Shown here in pieces: positions 32,497 through 43,857 of a stretch of DNA of 64,000 bases. The notes below the pieces were generated by a model, which worked only from the letters and a program-made list of their open reading frames with translations, had not been told where the DNA came from and did not search any database. Where the stretch lies: positions 81,186,877-81,250,876 of the forward strand of contig CM048840.1 of NCBI GenBank assembly GCA_026545765.1, read 5' to 3'. Within the stretch, counting starts at the first letter, position 1, and each line of letters starts with the position of its first letter. The translations under genes and the position numbers were made by a program. This DNA is from Plantago major. Its lineage: Eukaryota > Streptophyta > Magnoliopsida > Lamiales > Plantaginaceae.

Positions 32497-34807
32497 TCAC
32501 TCCTTTAGAAACTCCAAATTACCATATTTCAGGCAATCTTCTGTGTATTCCTTCAGAATGGTCCTCACCCTCATTTCACAATCTCTAGAGGCAGCACATC
32601 TCTCTTTATAGGGTTTGTCAGTAAGTCTTGTGGTTATTCCTTTTATCCACAGAAACTCTCCCATTTCCAGTAGTGAAACAACTATTCTTCAGTGGGCTTG
32701 TAATAATCATATATCTCTCTGAGATATTCCATGTCTTCAAATTCCTCTTTGGTCATGTAAAATAACTCAAAAGGCTCCACTTGCAGTTTGTTCCTTTTTC
32801 CAGATTCATCTTTAAATGTGTGCACATCCTCTGGCCTGATGTAAAGGCATTCTTTGGAAAGATCCTGTCTAGCATTCTGTCTGACTTCAACTTCAAAGTC
32901 AAGCCAGGTCTTGATTATCTCAGAAGGCATCACTTTTGATCTTTTGAAATTCTTTCTCCATGCCATTAGTTGTTGGTAAACTGGTTCTCGAATCCCATTG
33001 CCATTGGCAAGCAAGTACTTGAGTTCCATTATCCAGTAGCCATTCTTGTGAACTTTGATGCAGTTCCAGACAGAGGGCTGATCATTGCTAGTCTTCACGT
33101 ATTCTATTCCAGCATCCTCAGGCCTTGGAGGAATGGTTCTTCCAAACTTGATGTCTCTGTCCCTCTTCCTTCTCTGTTTAGAATTCAGGCGCTTTTCTAA
33201 GGGGTCATTAGAGGATCCAACTTTCTGGATGTACTTGATTTCTCCAGAAGGTTTTCTAGCCTGGAGAGGGTTTGTAGCTATAGGAGCAGAAGAGTTGATT
33301 CTCTTGTGATGAGTTTCCCTCTGCTCATCATCATCATTGTCTTTCTCAAAGATTTCAGTACCTTTGCAGCTTTCTGGAGAAATTTTTCTTCTCTTTTCAG
33401 AGATTTCTCCTTCCTCTTCTTCTTCAGAAACTCCCTTTCTTTTGTCACTCGAGCTCTTGGAAGCTGGAGGTGGCAAGGCAGTTGTTTGAGAGGTCTTTGC
33501 CTGGGACCTTGTTGTTACTCTTTCCATAGTAAGGGGTTGTTCCCGGTACATCTTTTCCTTTCCCTTTCCTTTGGGCTTAGCTTGTTTCTGTACCTTATGG
33601 AATACCTTCTCTTCCCCCTTAGTCATAGAGGACTGATCAAAACGAGCCAAGAGATTAACATAAGAGTCAGAGAGTGACTCAAAGTTCTTTTGCATCAGAG
33701 AGTAGTTGCTTGTGAGTCTTCTGAGCTCACTTCTGAGGTTTTCATTCTGCTGATATAGTCCATGCTCTTTGACTGTAAGAGTAGAAACCTCAACAACCAC
33801 ATTATGGATCTTGGTGGAGGTAGTATCAGCAAGATTATAGGCCTTCTTAACAATCCTGTTGTCTGAGTGCAAGATCTTTGCTGCTTGAGTGCCTCATTGT
33901 CCTCAGCTTGTATTTCCTCAGTAAATAGCTCGGCATCAGGTCTTATGCAATTTTGTTCAGCAAGGGCTTCTGCCTCCTTGCGATTTAGGTCATCAATCTT
34001 ATGCAGTTTGCCTATATGCTAGCAATCTGGTTTTCTAGTGCCAGATGGAACGAATTTGCCTCTTCCACAATCTCTTGTAGATTTGGAAGAGTTTGTGAAG
34101 TTTCTAGGACTTTCTGGTCTACGAAATCATCTTGTTTGGCATCAGAATCCTTTTTCTGAGATGGTGAGGACTTGGATGATCTCTGGGGAGATAGGGAGGG
34201 TGAGTTTTTCCTTTCTGAAAGCTTTTCAGCGACATAGTTTTTCTTTGAAGTGATCCCTCCAGCACCAGATGGTGCATCATCATCCTCATCATTCTTGGAA
34301 TCATTTTCTTATCAGAAGACATAGGAGACTTGGGAATCTTTATGTCGTTTTCATCCGTCTCCTCATCAGAGTCTAAATTGATGATATCATCAATTCTAAT
34401 TGCCTTGTTGTCCACCGCCTCTTACTCAGCAGGAGCTGATGCAAACGTTGGTGGGCAGTTGGGATCAGTAGCAATCTTGAACCTTGTAGCTCGACTCTAT
34501 GACTTAAAGTTTCTGATCAACTTGCGTTCAACATGTTCAACAAATCTTTTATCCACTAAGGTAGTGAATTCTTGAATTTCCATAGGAAAAAGATTGTTGA
34601 CATATTCTTCGATCTATTCAGCCCATACCCTCTTGATTGGATCGCTCAGAAATTTAATGAGGGACATAATATTTGTCCTTCTGAGTCTTTGCCATCTTTT
34701 GTATCCAAGGATCATCTGAGGGAGGGCGTTTTTCAAGAACATATCCAAGAGACCCACATAAAAAAGAGTTACCAGCTAAAAGCTTTTGGCAGTGGTCTCT
34801 TGTTGAG

Positions 34808-34888
34808 CCTGGAAGACAAAAAGGTTTTGATTAAGAATGTAAATCCTTAAAAATTCTATGTTAAAAGGATTCAGAAATTTTAAGTTAC
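34808..34888 (-). other. Intron in D2 ORF2 (81 nt)
   Basis: On the minus strand the border is GCGACACAG|GTAACTT...TTCCAG|GCTCAAC, phase 0; equivalent to the D1 intron at 5985-6064. Confidence 0.75.
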
Positions 34889-35152
34889 CTGTGTCGCAAC
34901 AGCAGGCTCATTTTTCTGAATTTTCGAGGCATTAGCATCCTCAGATTCTCTAACATCAGAAGGAGACTTGGTGGCCTCCTTTTCTTCTTTCTCTTTCAGA
35001 GCCTCAGCAAAAAGAGGCTCATACACTTGCTTCTCAGAGACTTTGGGACTCTCTGGCATCTTTTCTGATGATGGCTTTGAAGCCTCATCAACTTTCTCTG
35101 ATTGAGGGGACTTTGATGTCTCAGCCTCAACAACTTCTACTTCTTCATGAGC

Positions 35153-35233
35153 CTGAAAGTAGAGTTTGTTAAATACTTTTGAAGAGATTTTTTTCAGAGG
35201 ATTGAACTTGTTATAGATCTTTCTGATGACAAC
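35153..35233 (-). other. Intron in D2 ORF2 (81 nt)
   Basis: On the minus strand the border is GAGAAG|GTTGTC...CTTTCAG|GCTCATG, phase 0; equivalent to D1 6330-6410. Confidence 0.75.
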
Positions 35234-35349
35234 CTTCTCAGCAGAATGCTCTTGTTCAAGTTTGTCAGAGTCTTGAATAGACTCTTCCTTCTCCTTTGGT
35301 GAAACTAGCTTTTCACCATCTCTTTTCTCAGTTTGAGCCTATATGAAAC

Positions 35350-37065
35350 TGTTAGATATTTTGTTAGAATATCTGTTTAGATTTTGTTCAGCAACATGAT
35401 GACTTATCTTAGTCTCAGAAAGGTGATTAGTACTCTTGGTTCACTTGAACATTGTAAAAGAGGAAACCCACTAAGTATGATAGTCTAGCTAATCTTGTAT
35501 AGGATGTTAGGTCTCAAAATGTAATTTTTATTTTATGAAGAGAAGACCAAGAAGAAGACATCCAAGCAGAAAGCTCAACAACATTTGAAGATTTGAAGAA
35601 AACTGCACAAGATTACTGAATCTGTTATTCAGATATCTTAGCCAGATATCTTGTAGACGCGAACAGTTTCAAACAAACTGTGTCACAAGAGATATCTGAG
35701 AAATGAGATACATATCTGAAAACAAGGAAAGTGTCCACAGATATCTACTCTCAGATACCTTGAGCATTAACCACGTTTCTGAAAAAGAAACATATATTGA
35801 AAACAAAGTTGTTTCAATGAATAACAAGTGGTATCTGAAGAATGAAGATAAGGACGTGCAAAGAATCAGATAACACTGGTTTCTGATACAAAGCATAGTT
35901 CCGTTGACACTACAGGACAAAAAGTATAGTACAAAGCATTTAATGCACGGACAGAGATGTCTGAATAAAAGCAACGGCAACTTCTGAGAAGAAGACAAAA
36001 CCTGCTACAGTACTATACACAGATATCGATAGTTTGAATTTGAGCCTAATGGATACTATTCAAACGGCACTCAAATTCATCTATAAATATCAACACTTAG
36101 ACAGCTTGAGAGAACACACGGAACACAACTCAGAACACTGAATACGCTGAAACATACGATCTCTGATCTTACTCTCTCAAAGCATCTTACTTATTATCAA
36201 AGCTTTCTGTTGCGACTAAAGGTTTTGATCTTGAGTAAACAATGAAGTTCTAAGTGTCCTGATCCTAAACAAGCAAAGCTATCTGTGAAGGAGTTGAATC
36301 AAAAGATCAACTATCTGAGATTCATTCTCTTGAACAGATTTCATAAGACTTGGGTCAGTAAAATCGAACAACATACCATTCGCTGTAAAGTGTATTAAGT
36401 AACTTAGTTCATAGAGCTATCTGAATAACTGAAAAGTTATTAAGACGCTCATCTGACAACTCAAACCGAAACCAACACCAAAACCGGCGTGGAGTACATG
36501 AAGTACTTAGTTTGAAAAATCAGGGAATAACTCCAAGGTTACCGGAGTATAGGAAGTACTTGATTTGGGAAACTAAGGAATAACTCCAAGGTTATTGAGT
36601 ATAGGAAGTACTTAGCTTGGGAAGCTAGGGAATAACTCAAAGGTTTCTGAGTATAGGAAGTACTTGGCTGAAGAAGCTAGGGAACAACTCAGGGGGAACA
36701 TTTGGTTGGGAACCAATTGTTCAGAATCTTAGAATAGGATTATTGTAAGGTTATCTCAATTATCTGTTCTAGTGAATTCTAGGTCTCTGATAGACCGAAG
36801 TGGATTAGTTGGAGGATTACGCCACCTCCAGATACCACTATACTTGCTGTGTCATTTACGTTTCTGTATTTATACTTCAGCAACACACACACACACTTAT
36901 TAACTGTTTCTACACTTATCTTTATTAAAGTCTTCCGCACTCTGATTCTAAGTATCAGATATCTATTCAGATATCTGAGAAACATTTGTTATCGACAAAA
37001 GTTTTAAAAGACTATTCACCCCCCCCCCCCTCTAGTCTTTTACTTTGCCGTTATCTGGACCAACA
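35350..37065 (+). repeat. 5' LTR of E
   Basis: 1716 bp, starts TGTTAGATATT and ends GGACCAACA. It contains a TATA box at 36082, many copies of a (TC)AGATATCT(GA) motif, tandem-like lines of the type TAGGAAGTACTT(A/G)G at 36500-36670, a CA microsatellite near 36885, and a run of 12 C ending near 37030. Confidence 0.96.
36082..36089 (+). promoter_or_regulatory. TATA box of the E 5' LTR
   Basis: TATAAATA in CATCTATAAATATCAACACTTAG; conserved at 50531-50538 in the 3' LTR and, in slightly altered form, in the D LTRs. Confidence 0.7.
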
Positions 37066-37067
37066 AG

Positions 37068-37079
37068 TGGTATCAGAGC
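37068..37079 (+). promoter_or_regulatory. Primer binding site of E (initiator tRNA-Met)
   Basis: TGGTATCAGAGC, two bases after the LTR end CCAACA. Confidence 0.95.
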
Positions 37080-37178
37080 AGGAGGTTCACCACCAGACTT
37101 GAACCTAGATCCCCAGATAGGTGAAGGAACTTTGTCCACTTTTGAGGACTATTTAATTTGTGTGTTAAGTGTGCAGGT

Positions 37179-39679
37179 ATGTCTCTGAGTGATGCACCCG
37201 TTCTCAAACCAGAGAACTACGAGAAATGGAAAAATAACATGATTCTCCACCTTGAAGCCATAAGTGACGAGATGATCGAAGTAATAAAGAATGACCCAAT
37301 AGTCATTCAACAACTTAAGCAAGTCATGGAGGTTTCGAGTGGAAGAGACAGAGATCAAAGCGAAGGATCTTCACAAACAGATGCGTCAACTAGTGGAAGA
37401 TCTACTGGTCACATTATTTACGAACCAAAGCCCAGAGAACTCTGGACATCGGAAGATGCCAAGAGAAATCGTCTGGATGGTCAAGCTCGTAACATCATCA
37501 TCAGATCGACACCAGAGCACATACAAGGTAAAGCGGGGTGCTAAAGCAATGAAGTTGCTGGCAACCGATTGAAGAAATCTGCGGGAACCGAGAAAACCAA
37601 GGAAAACAAGTTCGAAGTTCTAAAGTTGAAATTTCAAAATTTCAAACAAGGTCCCACAAACTCGAAGAACTTGATTTCATATTTACCACTCTCATGAGTG
37701 GTATGGCAGTACTGGGAAAGCAATAGATACTCTCAGTCAGAGAAGATTAAGACTATTGTCAGAAGTCTTAACCACAACTGTGAGCATACTAAATTCTTTT
37801 ATTTTAACCAAGGTATGCCAAATATCACTCCAGTGGAACTTTTCTCTCATCTTGCTACTGTTGACTATGAGACAACTCAGAGAGAACAAACAATTGAAAA
37901 GTTGCAGAATGTTGCTCTAGTTACTCAAGGAACATCTGAAAAGAAGAAAAGCAAGGAGGAGACTGAGGATGCTCTTGCTGCAAAGCAAATGAGTAAATTT
38001 GTCAGTCGAGAAATTGAGAGAAGAAAAGCCAAAGAGAAGCTGAAAAAGCATCTAGGCTCAAACTATCACCAGTACAAAAATATGCAAAGCTCGTTGAACA
38101 AGCCAGCTCAGAAAGCATCATGTACTGAGGAAGCAGAAATTGGAAACGATATCTGTTTCTATTGTCAGAAACCTGGCCATTTCAGAAGGATTGTCCTGCC
38201 CTCAACAAACTAAGGACAGGGGACAAGAAAGATAGAAGAATCTTCAGAAGAAGCCAGAAAGCTTTGTTAACTGAAGAAAGAAAGAAAATCCAAATTCAGC
38301 TGGATGCTCTAGACGTTGAGACAGATTCTGAAGATGACAATTCAGATGATTCAACCCTACCATCACCAGAATTATGTGGAGTTACTCATGATATAATCGA
38401 CTTCGGCCTCAAGAAGAATGAAATGTGTGGAGTTGCTGAAATTGACGGACCAGACATCTCCAACATAGAAAACTGTCTTATGGCTGATGAGGTAACACAT
38501 ACTTCTTGCTACACTTATGAAAGTGATGAAGAGGAAATAAAAAATCTAGAAAATCTCAGGAAAGAACTTGACATCTATGAAAGAGAATTTCTAATGATCC
38601 GAGCTAGAGCAGAAAACCTTGAAGAAGAAAAGAATTCTCTTGAAAAGGAAAATTCTCAATTAGTTAAAGAATCTGAGAGAAAGGATGCTGAAAATGCATT
38701 TCTCAAAGCTCAGATATCTGAGACTGAAAAGTCACATGAAAAAGCAATGGCTGAGTTACGAAAGAATTATGAAAATCTTCTTTCTGAAAACAAGGAACTC
38801 AAGAAGAAAGAACTATCTTTTCAATCTTATGCCAAAGCTAGTGACACTCTTACTGAAGTACAATCTTACTTAAGAGATCCTTCAGAGAAGAAAGGACTTG
38901 GGCTGAATACACAGACAGATTGTTCTATCACTCTGAGTAAGAGTAAGGAGAAAAGAACATTTGTAAGTACTCAGCAAGACGGTTCCCATGCAATCTATAG
39001 TATCGGTGAAAAGACAAAGATTGTTGACAAAGGAAAGGCAGTTGCGACTAGACCTTTGTGGGAAAAACAAGTCAAAAACAAAACTGTTGGGTATGTTTCT
39101 GAAAAGAAACACAGCACTGAAAAGTGTAAACACCCACAGTGCTATGTCTCTCAAAAAGGTAGAATTGCAGGAGCTGGCAAATTCTCCCATGTCACTTTTT
39201 CTGGAAAGAAATTGGATCAACCAGAGACTAGCAAAGCTGCTGAGAAAAGACCTCAGATAGCTTCAAGTGCTCGAAACGGCATTGGCTACAAAGGCATCGG
39301 AAAACAACTTGCTCATGAGTACAAGCAGGAGCAAGAACGATGGCTGAAAGCTAGAATTGCTCAAAGCAATTATCAGAAGTGGAAGTTAAATCAAGCCAAT
39401 CGAAAATCAATGCTGGCTAGAAGAAATCTGGCAAGGAAGGCTAAGTTTGCTGAAAAGAAAACTCAGAAACCTAACAGGTATCTGAAAGCATCATATGGAG
39501 CACCTAGGAACACATCAAGGAAGAAAATAATTCTTACTAATGATAACTTTCATTCAAAAAGAATTCCTCCTTACGTTCCTGTCAGACAAAAGCATATTTC
39601 AAAGAAATTCATTCAAAAATGGATTCCTACTGGAAGAACTTTTGATTCTGACGGTTCCATCAAAGATATGAGAACCTAA
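37179..39679 (+). pseudogene. Gag of E (three frames)
   Basis: The likely start is ATG 37179 (MSLSDAPVLKPENYEKW), homologous to D1 and D2. The Gag N-terminal domain runs to 37544, where a frame break follows near WTSEDAKRNRLDGQA; the next open part covers 37698-38213 (NRYSQSEKIKTIVRSLN, typical Copia Gag). A one-base loss at about 38185 inside the zinc knuckle (CFYCQKPGHF then frame change) separates it from the last part, 38162-39679, which holds a coiled coil (38540-38850) and a basic C-terminus. It would form the particle; the C-terminal third is unusually long compared with short Copia Gags, as in SIRE-like elements. Confidence 0.83.
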
Positions 39680-39695
39680 TCTCCTGTTTCTCAGT

Positions 39696-40676
39696 GTGCG
39701 TAATGCTTCACGGACTAAAGCACAATGGCTATTTGATAGTGGATGCGGAAAGCACATGACAGGAGACAAAGCAAATCTGGTTGATTACAAAGCTTGCAAC
39801 ACAGGACCAGATATCAGATTTGCTGGAGGAGAATTAAATCCCTCTCTGGGATTTAGCAACGTCAAATTGGGAACTTTAAGAATCACTGACGTATTACATG
39901 TTAAGGATTTGAAATACAATCTATTTAGCATGAGCCAGTTTGCAGACAAGGGTTTTACTATAAAATTGAAAGCTAAATACTGCAAACTAATTGACAATGA
40001 GTCAAAGCAGACAGTCTTAGTTGGACGGCGGAAAGGCAGTCTTTATGTTGCCGATTGGGCATCTGCCACAACTGAAGAATGTCTCATGGTGAGTCAATCT
40101 GGTAACACAGAAGAGCACTGGTTATGGCACAAAAGAATGAGTCCCTTGAACTTCAAAACTCTGAATAGACTTGCCAAGAAAGAGTTAGTGGTTGGTCTTC
40201 CCAGAACATCTTTCAGAAAGGATGGTATCTGTTCTGCCTGTCAGATGGGGAAACAATCTAAGATCTCTTTCAAATCCAAAATCAAACACTTTAGTGTTAG
40301 ACCACTGCAACTTTTACATATGGATCTATTTGAATCATCAATAACTAGTTATGCAGGAAAGAAGTATGGTCTGGTTGTTGTAGATGACTTCTCAAGATTC
40401 ACTTGGGTTGTCTTTCTGAAACACAAGTCTGATGCCAGGGTGGAGATACCAAACTTGCTGAAAAAGCTTGAAGTCATGAAGAATGACAAGGTATCTGCAA
40501 TCAGAACAGACCATGGCACTGAGTTTGTCAACCAGTACATAAAGGAGTTTTGTACCTGCAAAGGTATACAACACCAACTTTCCTCTGTAAGAACACCTCA
40601 ACAAAATGGTGTTGCAGAAAGGAAAAACAGAACCCTTAAAGAAGCTGCAAGGACAATGCTAATGACACTTAGATAA
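39696..40676 (+). pseudogene. Protease and integrase N-terminal/core region of E
   Basis: 326-codon open frame. Protease motif WLFDSGCGKHMTGD at residues 10-23 (active Asp in D-S-G). The GAG-pre-integrase zinc finger follows (WHKRMSPLNF ... CSACQMGKQ, residues 148-193), then the integrase core: LLHMDLFES (first Asp), IRTDHGTEFVN (second Asp, near residue 270) and PQQNGVAERKNRT (Glu, near residue 310), so the DDE set is complete. The frame ends at a one-base frameshift just after [11 protein letters not shown]. The upstream Gag ends 16 bases earlier in another frame; one normal polyprotein is no longer possible. Confidence 0.88.
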
Positions 40677-42062
40677 GTGAAATATATTGGGTTGAAGCTG
40701 TAAAAACAGCCTGCTACACTCAGAACAGATGCTTGATAAATAAACACCATGACAGAACCCCCTATGAAATCTTGGTTGGAAGACCTCCTAATATCAAACA
40801 TCTGAGAGTATTTGGTTGTAGATGTTTTGTTCTAAACAATGGGAAAGATTATCTGAGAACATTTCAACCAAAGGCAGATGAAGGTGTTTTTCTTGGCTAT
40901 TCCACAAATAGCAAAGCTTACAGAGTTTACAACAAAAGAACAAAGAAAATTGAAGAATCAGTTCATGTTGTATTCTATGAAGGAAGTAAGAAAACACCTC
41001 CTATTGATGAACTCTCAGAAAAGTTCAAAGAACTATTACTGAGGGATCCTAAAGAAGAATCCTCAGAAAGGAAAAACATCTTTATGGAAAGTGAGAATGA
41101 CTCTGACGTAGAAAAGCTTGAAAAGCCTAGTAACAACAAGATGACTCACAGACATGATGAGGAATTTCCTATGAGTTTTCCAGAAATGGAACAGGTTACT
41201 GAGAACCTTCATCATGAAGAGGTATCTGAAAAAGAATCTGAAATGCATGTCTCAGATATCTCTAACACTGAAAAAGTGTCAGATATCCATGACATTTCCC
41301 ATATGTCAGATATCTCAGATACTGAAAAAGTATCAAATCAAAATCTTAGTGATTCACATTCAGATCACCTGGATATTGATCCTACTAGCACTAAACCTAT
41401 GATGAAATGGATCAAAGATCATCCTACAAAGGATATAATTGGACCAATTAATCAGGGTGTTAGGACTAGGAGAGCAATAGCTGAAAATGCTAACTCTCTC
41501 TTTGGATGTTTCATCTCGAATATTGAACCTAAAAACATAGAAGAAGCATCAGGAGACCAAGACTGGATCTCTGCAATGCAAGAAGAGTTAGATCAATTTG
41601 AAAGAAACAAAGTCTGGAATCTAGTTCCATTTATAGAAGGAATATCTGTGATTGGAACTAAATGGGTTTTCAGAAACAAGATGAATGAATCTGGTGAAAT
41701 AACCAGAAACAAAGCAAGATTGGTTGCCAAGGGATTTACTCAGACTGAAGGCTTAGATTTTGACGAGTCATATGCACCAGTTGCCAGATTGGATGCAATA
41801 AGACTCTTTCTAGCCTTTGCAGCTCATAAAGATTTCAAAGTTTATCAGATAGATGTCAAAAGTGCATTCCTAAACGGTGAACTTGCAGAAGAAGTCTATG
41901 TTGAGCAACCACCTGGGTTTGAAGTTTCCTCAGAAAGTAGAATGGTCTATAAACTACAGAAAGCTCTGTATGGACTGAAACAGGCTCCAAGAGCATGGTA
42001 TGACACTTTGGCCAAATACCTTCTAGAAAGTGGTTTCAAGAAAGGTGAAGTTGATAAAACTT
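40677..42062 (+). pseudogene. Integrase end and reverse transcriptase of E
   Basis: After the frameshift, [15 protein letters not shown] and [22 protein letters not shown] are the end of integrase. A variable S/E/D-rich stretch with repeated SDIS/VSD units follows (about 41220-41350). RT proper begins around [15 protein letters not shown] near 41640 and includes [38 protein letters not shown] (first catalytic Asp) and [18 protein letters not shown] one-base deletion at about 42062 ends the frame just before the catalytic YVDD motif. The clean long frame is 40733-42073. Confidence 0.88.
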
Positions 42063-43059
42063 TATTATCTTAAACCATGATGGGAAACTACTCTTAGTTC
42101 AAGTATATGTTGATGACATCATATTTGGATCTAAGGACAAGCAACTTTGTAATGACTTTGCAAATCTCATGAAAAGCAAGTTTCAGATGAGCATGATGGG
42201 AGAAATGAATTATTTCCTAGGATTGCAATTCAAGCAACTCAATGATGGAATATTCATTAGTCAAACAAAGTATGTAAAAGACATGCTCACAAAATTCAAT
42301 CTTAAGCCTTCTGAAAAGAATGCTAAGATACCTATGAGCATTGGTACCAAAATGACCTATACTGAATCAGATAAGAGTGTTGAAGAACATAAGTATAGGA
42401 AATTGATAGGTTCACTACTTTACCTCACTGCAAGTAGACCTGATATTCAATATGTCGTTGGAGTATGTGCTAGATTTCAGACAAATCCAATGCAAACACA
42501 CTACAACATTGCTATGAAAATATTAAGGTATGTGAAGGGTACAGTAGATGTAGGATTGTGGTATCCTAAAGAAAGTGGATTGAGTTTAGCTGGGTACTCA
42601 GATGCTGATTATGCTGGATCATTGCTTGATAGGAAAAGCACCTCAGGAACTTGTCAGTTTCTGGGCACTAGACTTATCTCATGGTTTAGCAAGAAGCAAA
42701 ACTCAATTGCAACTTCTACCACAGAGGCTGAATATATTGCTGCTGGTTGTTGTGCAACACAAATTCTGTGGATACAACAACAACTTAAAGACTATGGACT
42801 CGATGAGAAGAAAACTCCCATTTTCTGTGACAACACAAGTGCTATTGCGATTACACAGAATCCTAAATTTCATGCCAGAACAAAGCACATTGATGTTAGA
42901 CATCACTTCATCAGAGACCATGTTGAAAAAGGCAATATAGAGATACTCAAGATTGGCACTGAAGACCAACTTGCAGATATCTTCACTAAGCCACTACAAG
43001 AAAGTAGATTCTTAGCCTTAAGACATAGTCTTGGACTAATGGAACTACCAATGAACTGA
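42063..43059 (+). pseudogene. RT catalytic end and RNase H of E
   Basis: It begins with the YVDDIIFGS box near 42105, the Copia-type RT active site, in a different frame from the preceding segment. The 296-codon frame 42169-43059 has FLGLQFKQLNDGIFISQTKY, then RNase H: AGYSDADYAGS (Asp), KSTSGTCQFLG, TTEAEYIAAG (Glu), FCDNTSAI (Asp), RTKHIDVRHHFIRD, and the terminal QLADIFTKPL and SLGLMELPMN before the stop at 43059. RNase H catalytic residues appear intact; only the frameshift at 42062 separates them from the upstream RT. Confidence 0.9.
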
Positions 43060-43857
43060 AAAAGTTCAGATATCTGGAACGGGCATCCAGAGAAGAGGTA
43101 TCTGGAACGGGTATCCAGAAAAGAGAGAAGAGGTATCTGGAACGGGTATCCAGAAGTCAAAAAGGATAAAGAGCAAAAAGATACTTAAGATCTCTGAGAC
43201 GGTAACTCAGATATCTGAATCATTCTATAAACGGGGAACACTAAAGAGAATAGTATAACTATCTGCAGTCAACTACTCTCTTGAAACTCGCATTATTTCT
43301 ATCTTGATGAAAAACTTGGAAAAATCCTAAGTATAAGACAGATTCAGATGCGAACAGTGTCCTTGCTCAAACAGAATTGTGATTCAGATAGCTATTAGCC
43401 AAAATTCATTAAATGGGCACAATTACATTTGTTGATTGTGATCATTGCTGGAGAAGCAATGGTGACCCTTGATGAATTCAAGCGCTTGATCTGAACGGCA
43501 GAAATTAATTCACAGTAAATAGTGGACTGTAAAAATTCCGACAAAGACCACTTTGCATTTAATGCCGAAGTTACTTTTGATCATGCCGGCTTGCAAATCA
43601 CGGATACGTACACAAAAAATCAATTTGTATGTATTTGTCTGTTGAGATTCACTTGCTATATATATAGGATTTTAGCAAAGAAAATCACTTTTGCCTAATC
43701 CGAAATTTCAACTTGCATCAAAATAGCAAAAACCTTCTCCTAATCCTCTGCAACATCTCTAAAATCTCTGCAAATCTTGATTAAGTTTTTCTGAAAAGAA
43801 TCACTCAATCGAATCTCTTTCAAACACAAGCTTCAAATCCCTATACTATATAAAGAG
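43060..43857 (+). other. Spacer between pol and ORF2 in E, with short tandem repeats
   Basis: No gene. The first 110 bases carry three imperfect copies of a unit GTATCTGGAACGGGTATCCAG (about 43068-43155), each able to pair within itself. The spacer then contains the leader shared with D, including a TATA-like box at 43657. It is the place where a separate ORF2 transcript could begin. Confidence 0.7.
43657..43666 (+). promoter_or_regulatory. Candidate internal promoter (TATA box) of E ORF2
   Basis: TATATATATA in TTGCTATATATATAGGATTTTAGCAAAGAAAA, about 200 nt before the ORF2 ATG. The motif TTGCTATATA..GG.TTT.GCAAAGAAAA is conserved in D1 and D2 at the same distance. Confidence 0.5.

Larger units (their letters stand above)
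32497..35349 (-). pseudogene. ORF2 of D2, 3' part (exons downstream of the E insertion)
   Basis: On the minus strand it begins inside the E-bearing intron; the exon 35338-35234 (105 nt, 35 codons) starts GCTCAAACTGAG and is open in phase 0. The intron at 35233-35153 is followed by an exon of 264 nt (35152-34889, 88 codons) and then the intron 34888-34808. A frame with stops follows to about 33900. The 396-codon frame 33872-32682 contains a heptad-rich coiled coil (residues 30-90), a basic segment, and the conserved block WNCIKVHKNGYW, MELKYLLANG, LMAWRKN, WLDFEVEVRQ. It ends NLEFLKE at 32497. It is the best-preserved C-terminal half among the D units. The function is unknown. Confidence 0.75.

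Noticed and set aside
35669..35998. 109-codon minus frame in the E 5' LTR
   Set aside because: The 3' LTR copy is disrupted by small indels and no domain is seen.
36480..36680. Satellite DNA from repeated TAGGAAGTACTT lines in the E LTR
   Set aside because: Only four or five imperfect units confined to the LTR and present in both copies and, as CCAAGTACTTCC, in D; an internal LTR repeat, not a separate satellite.
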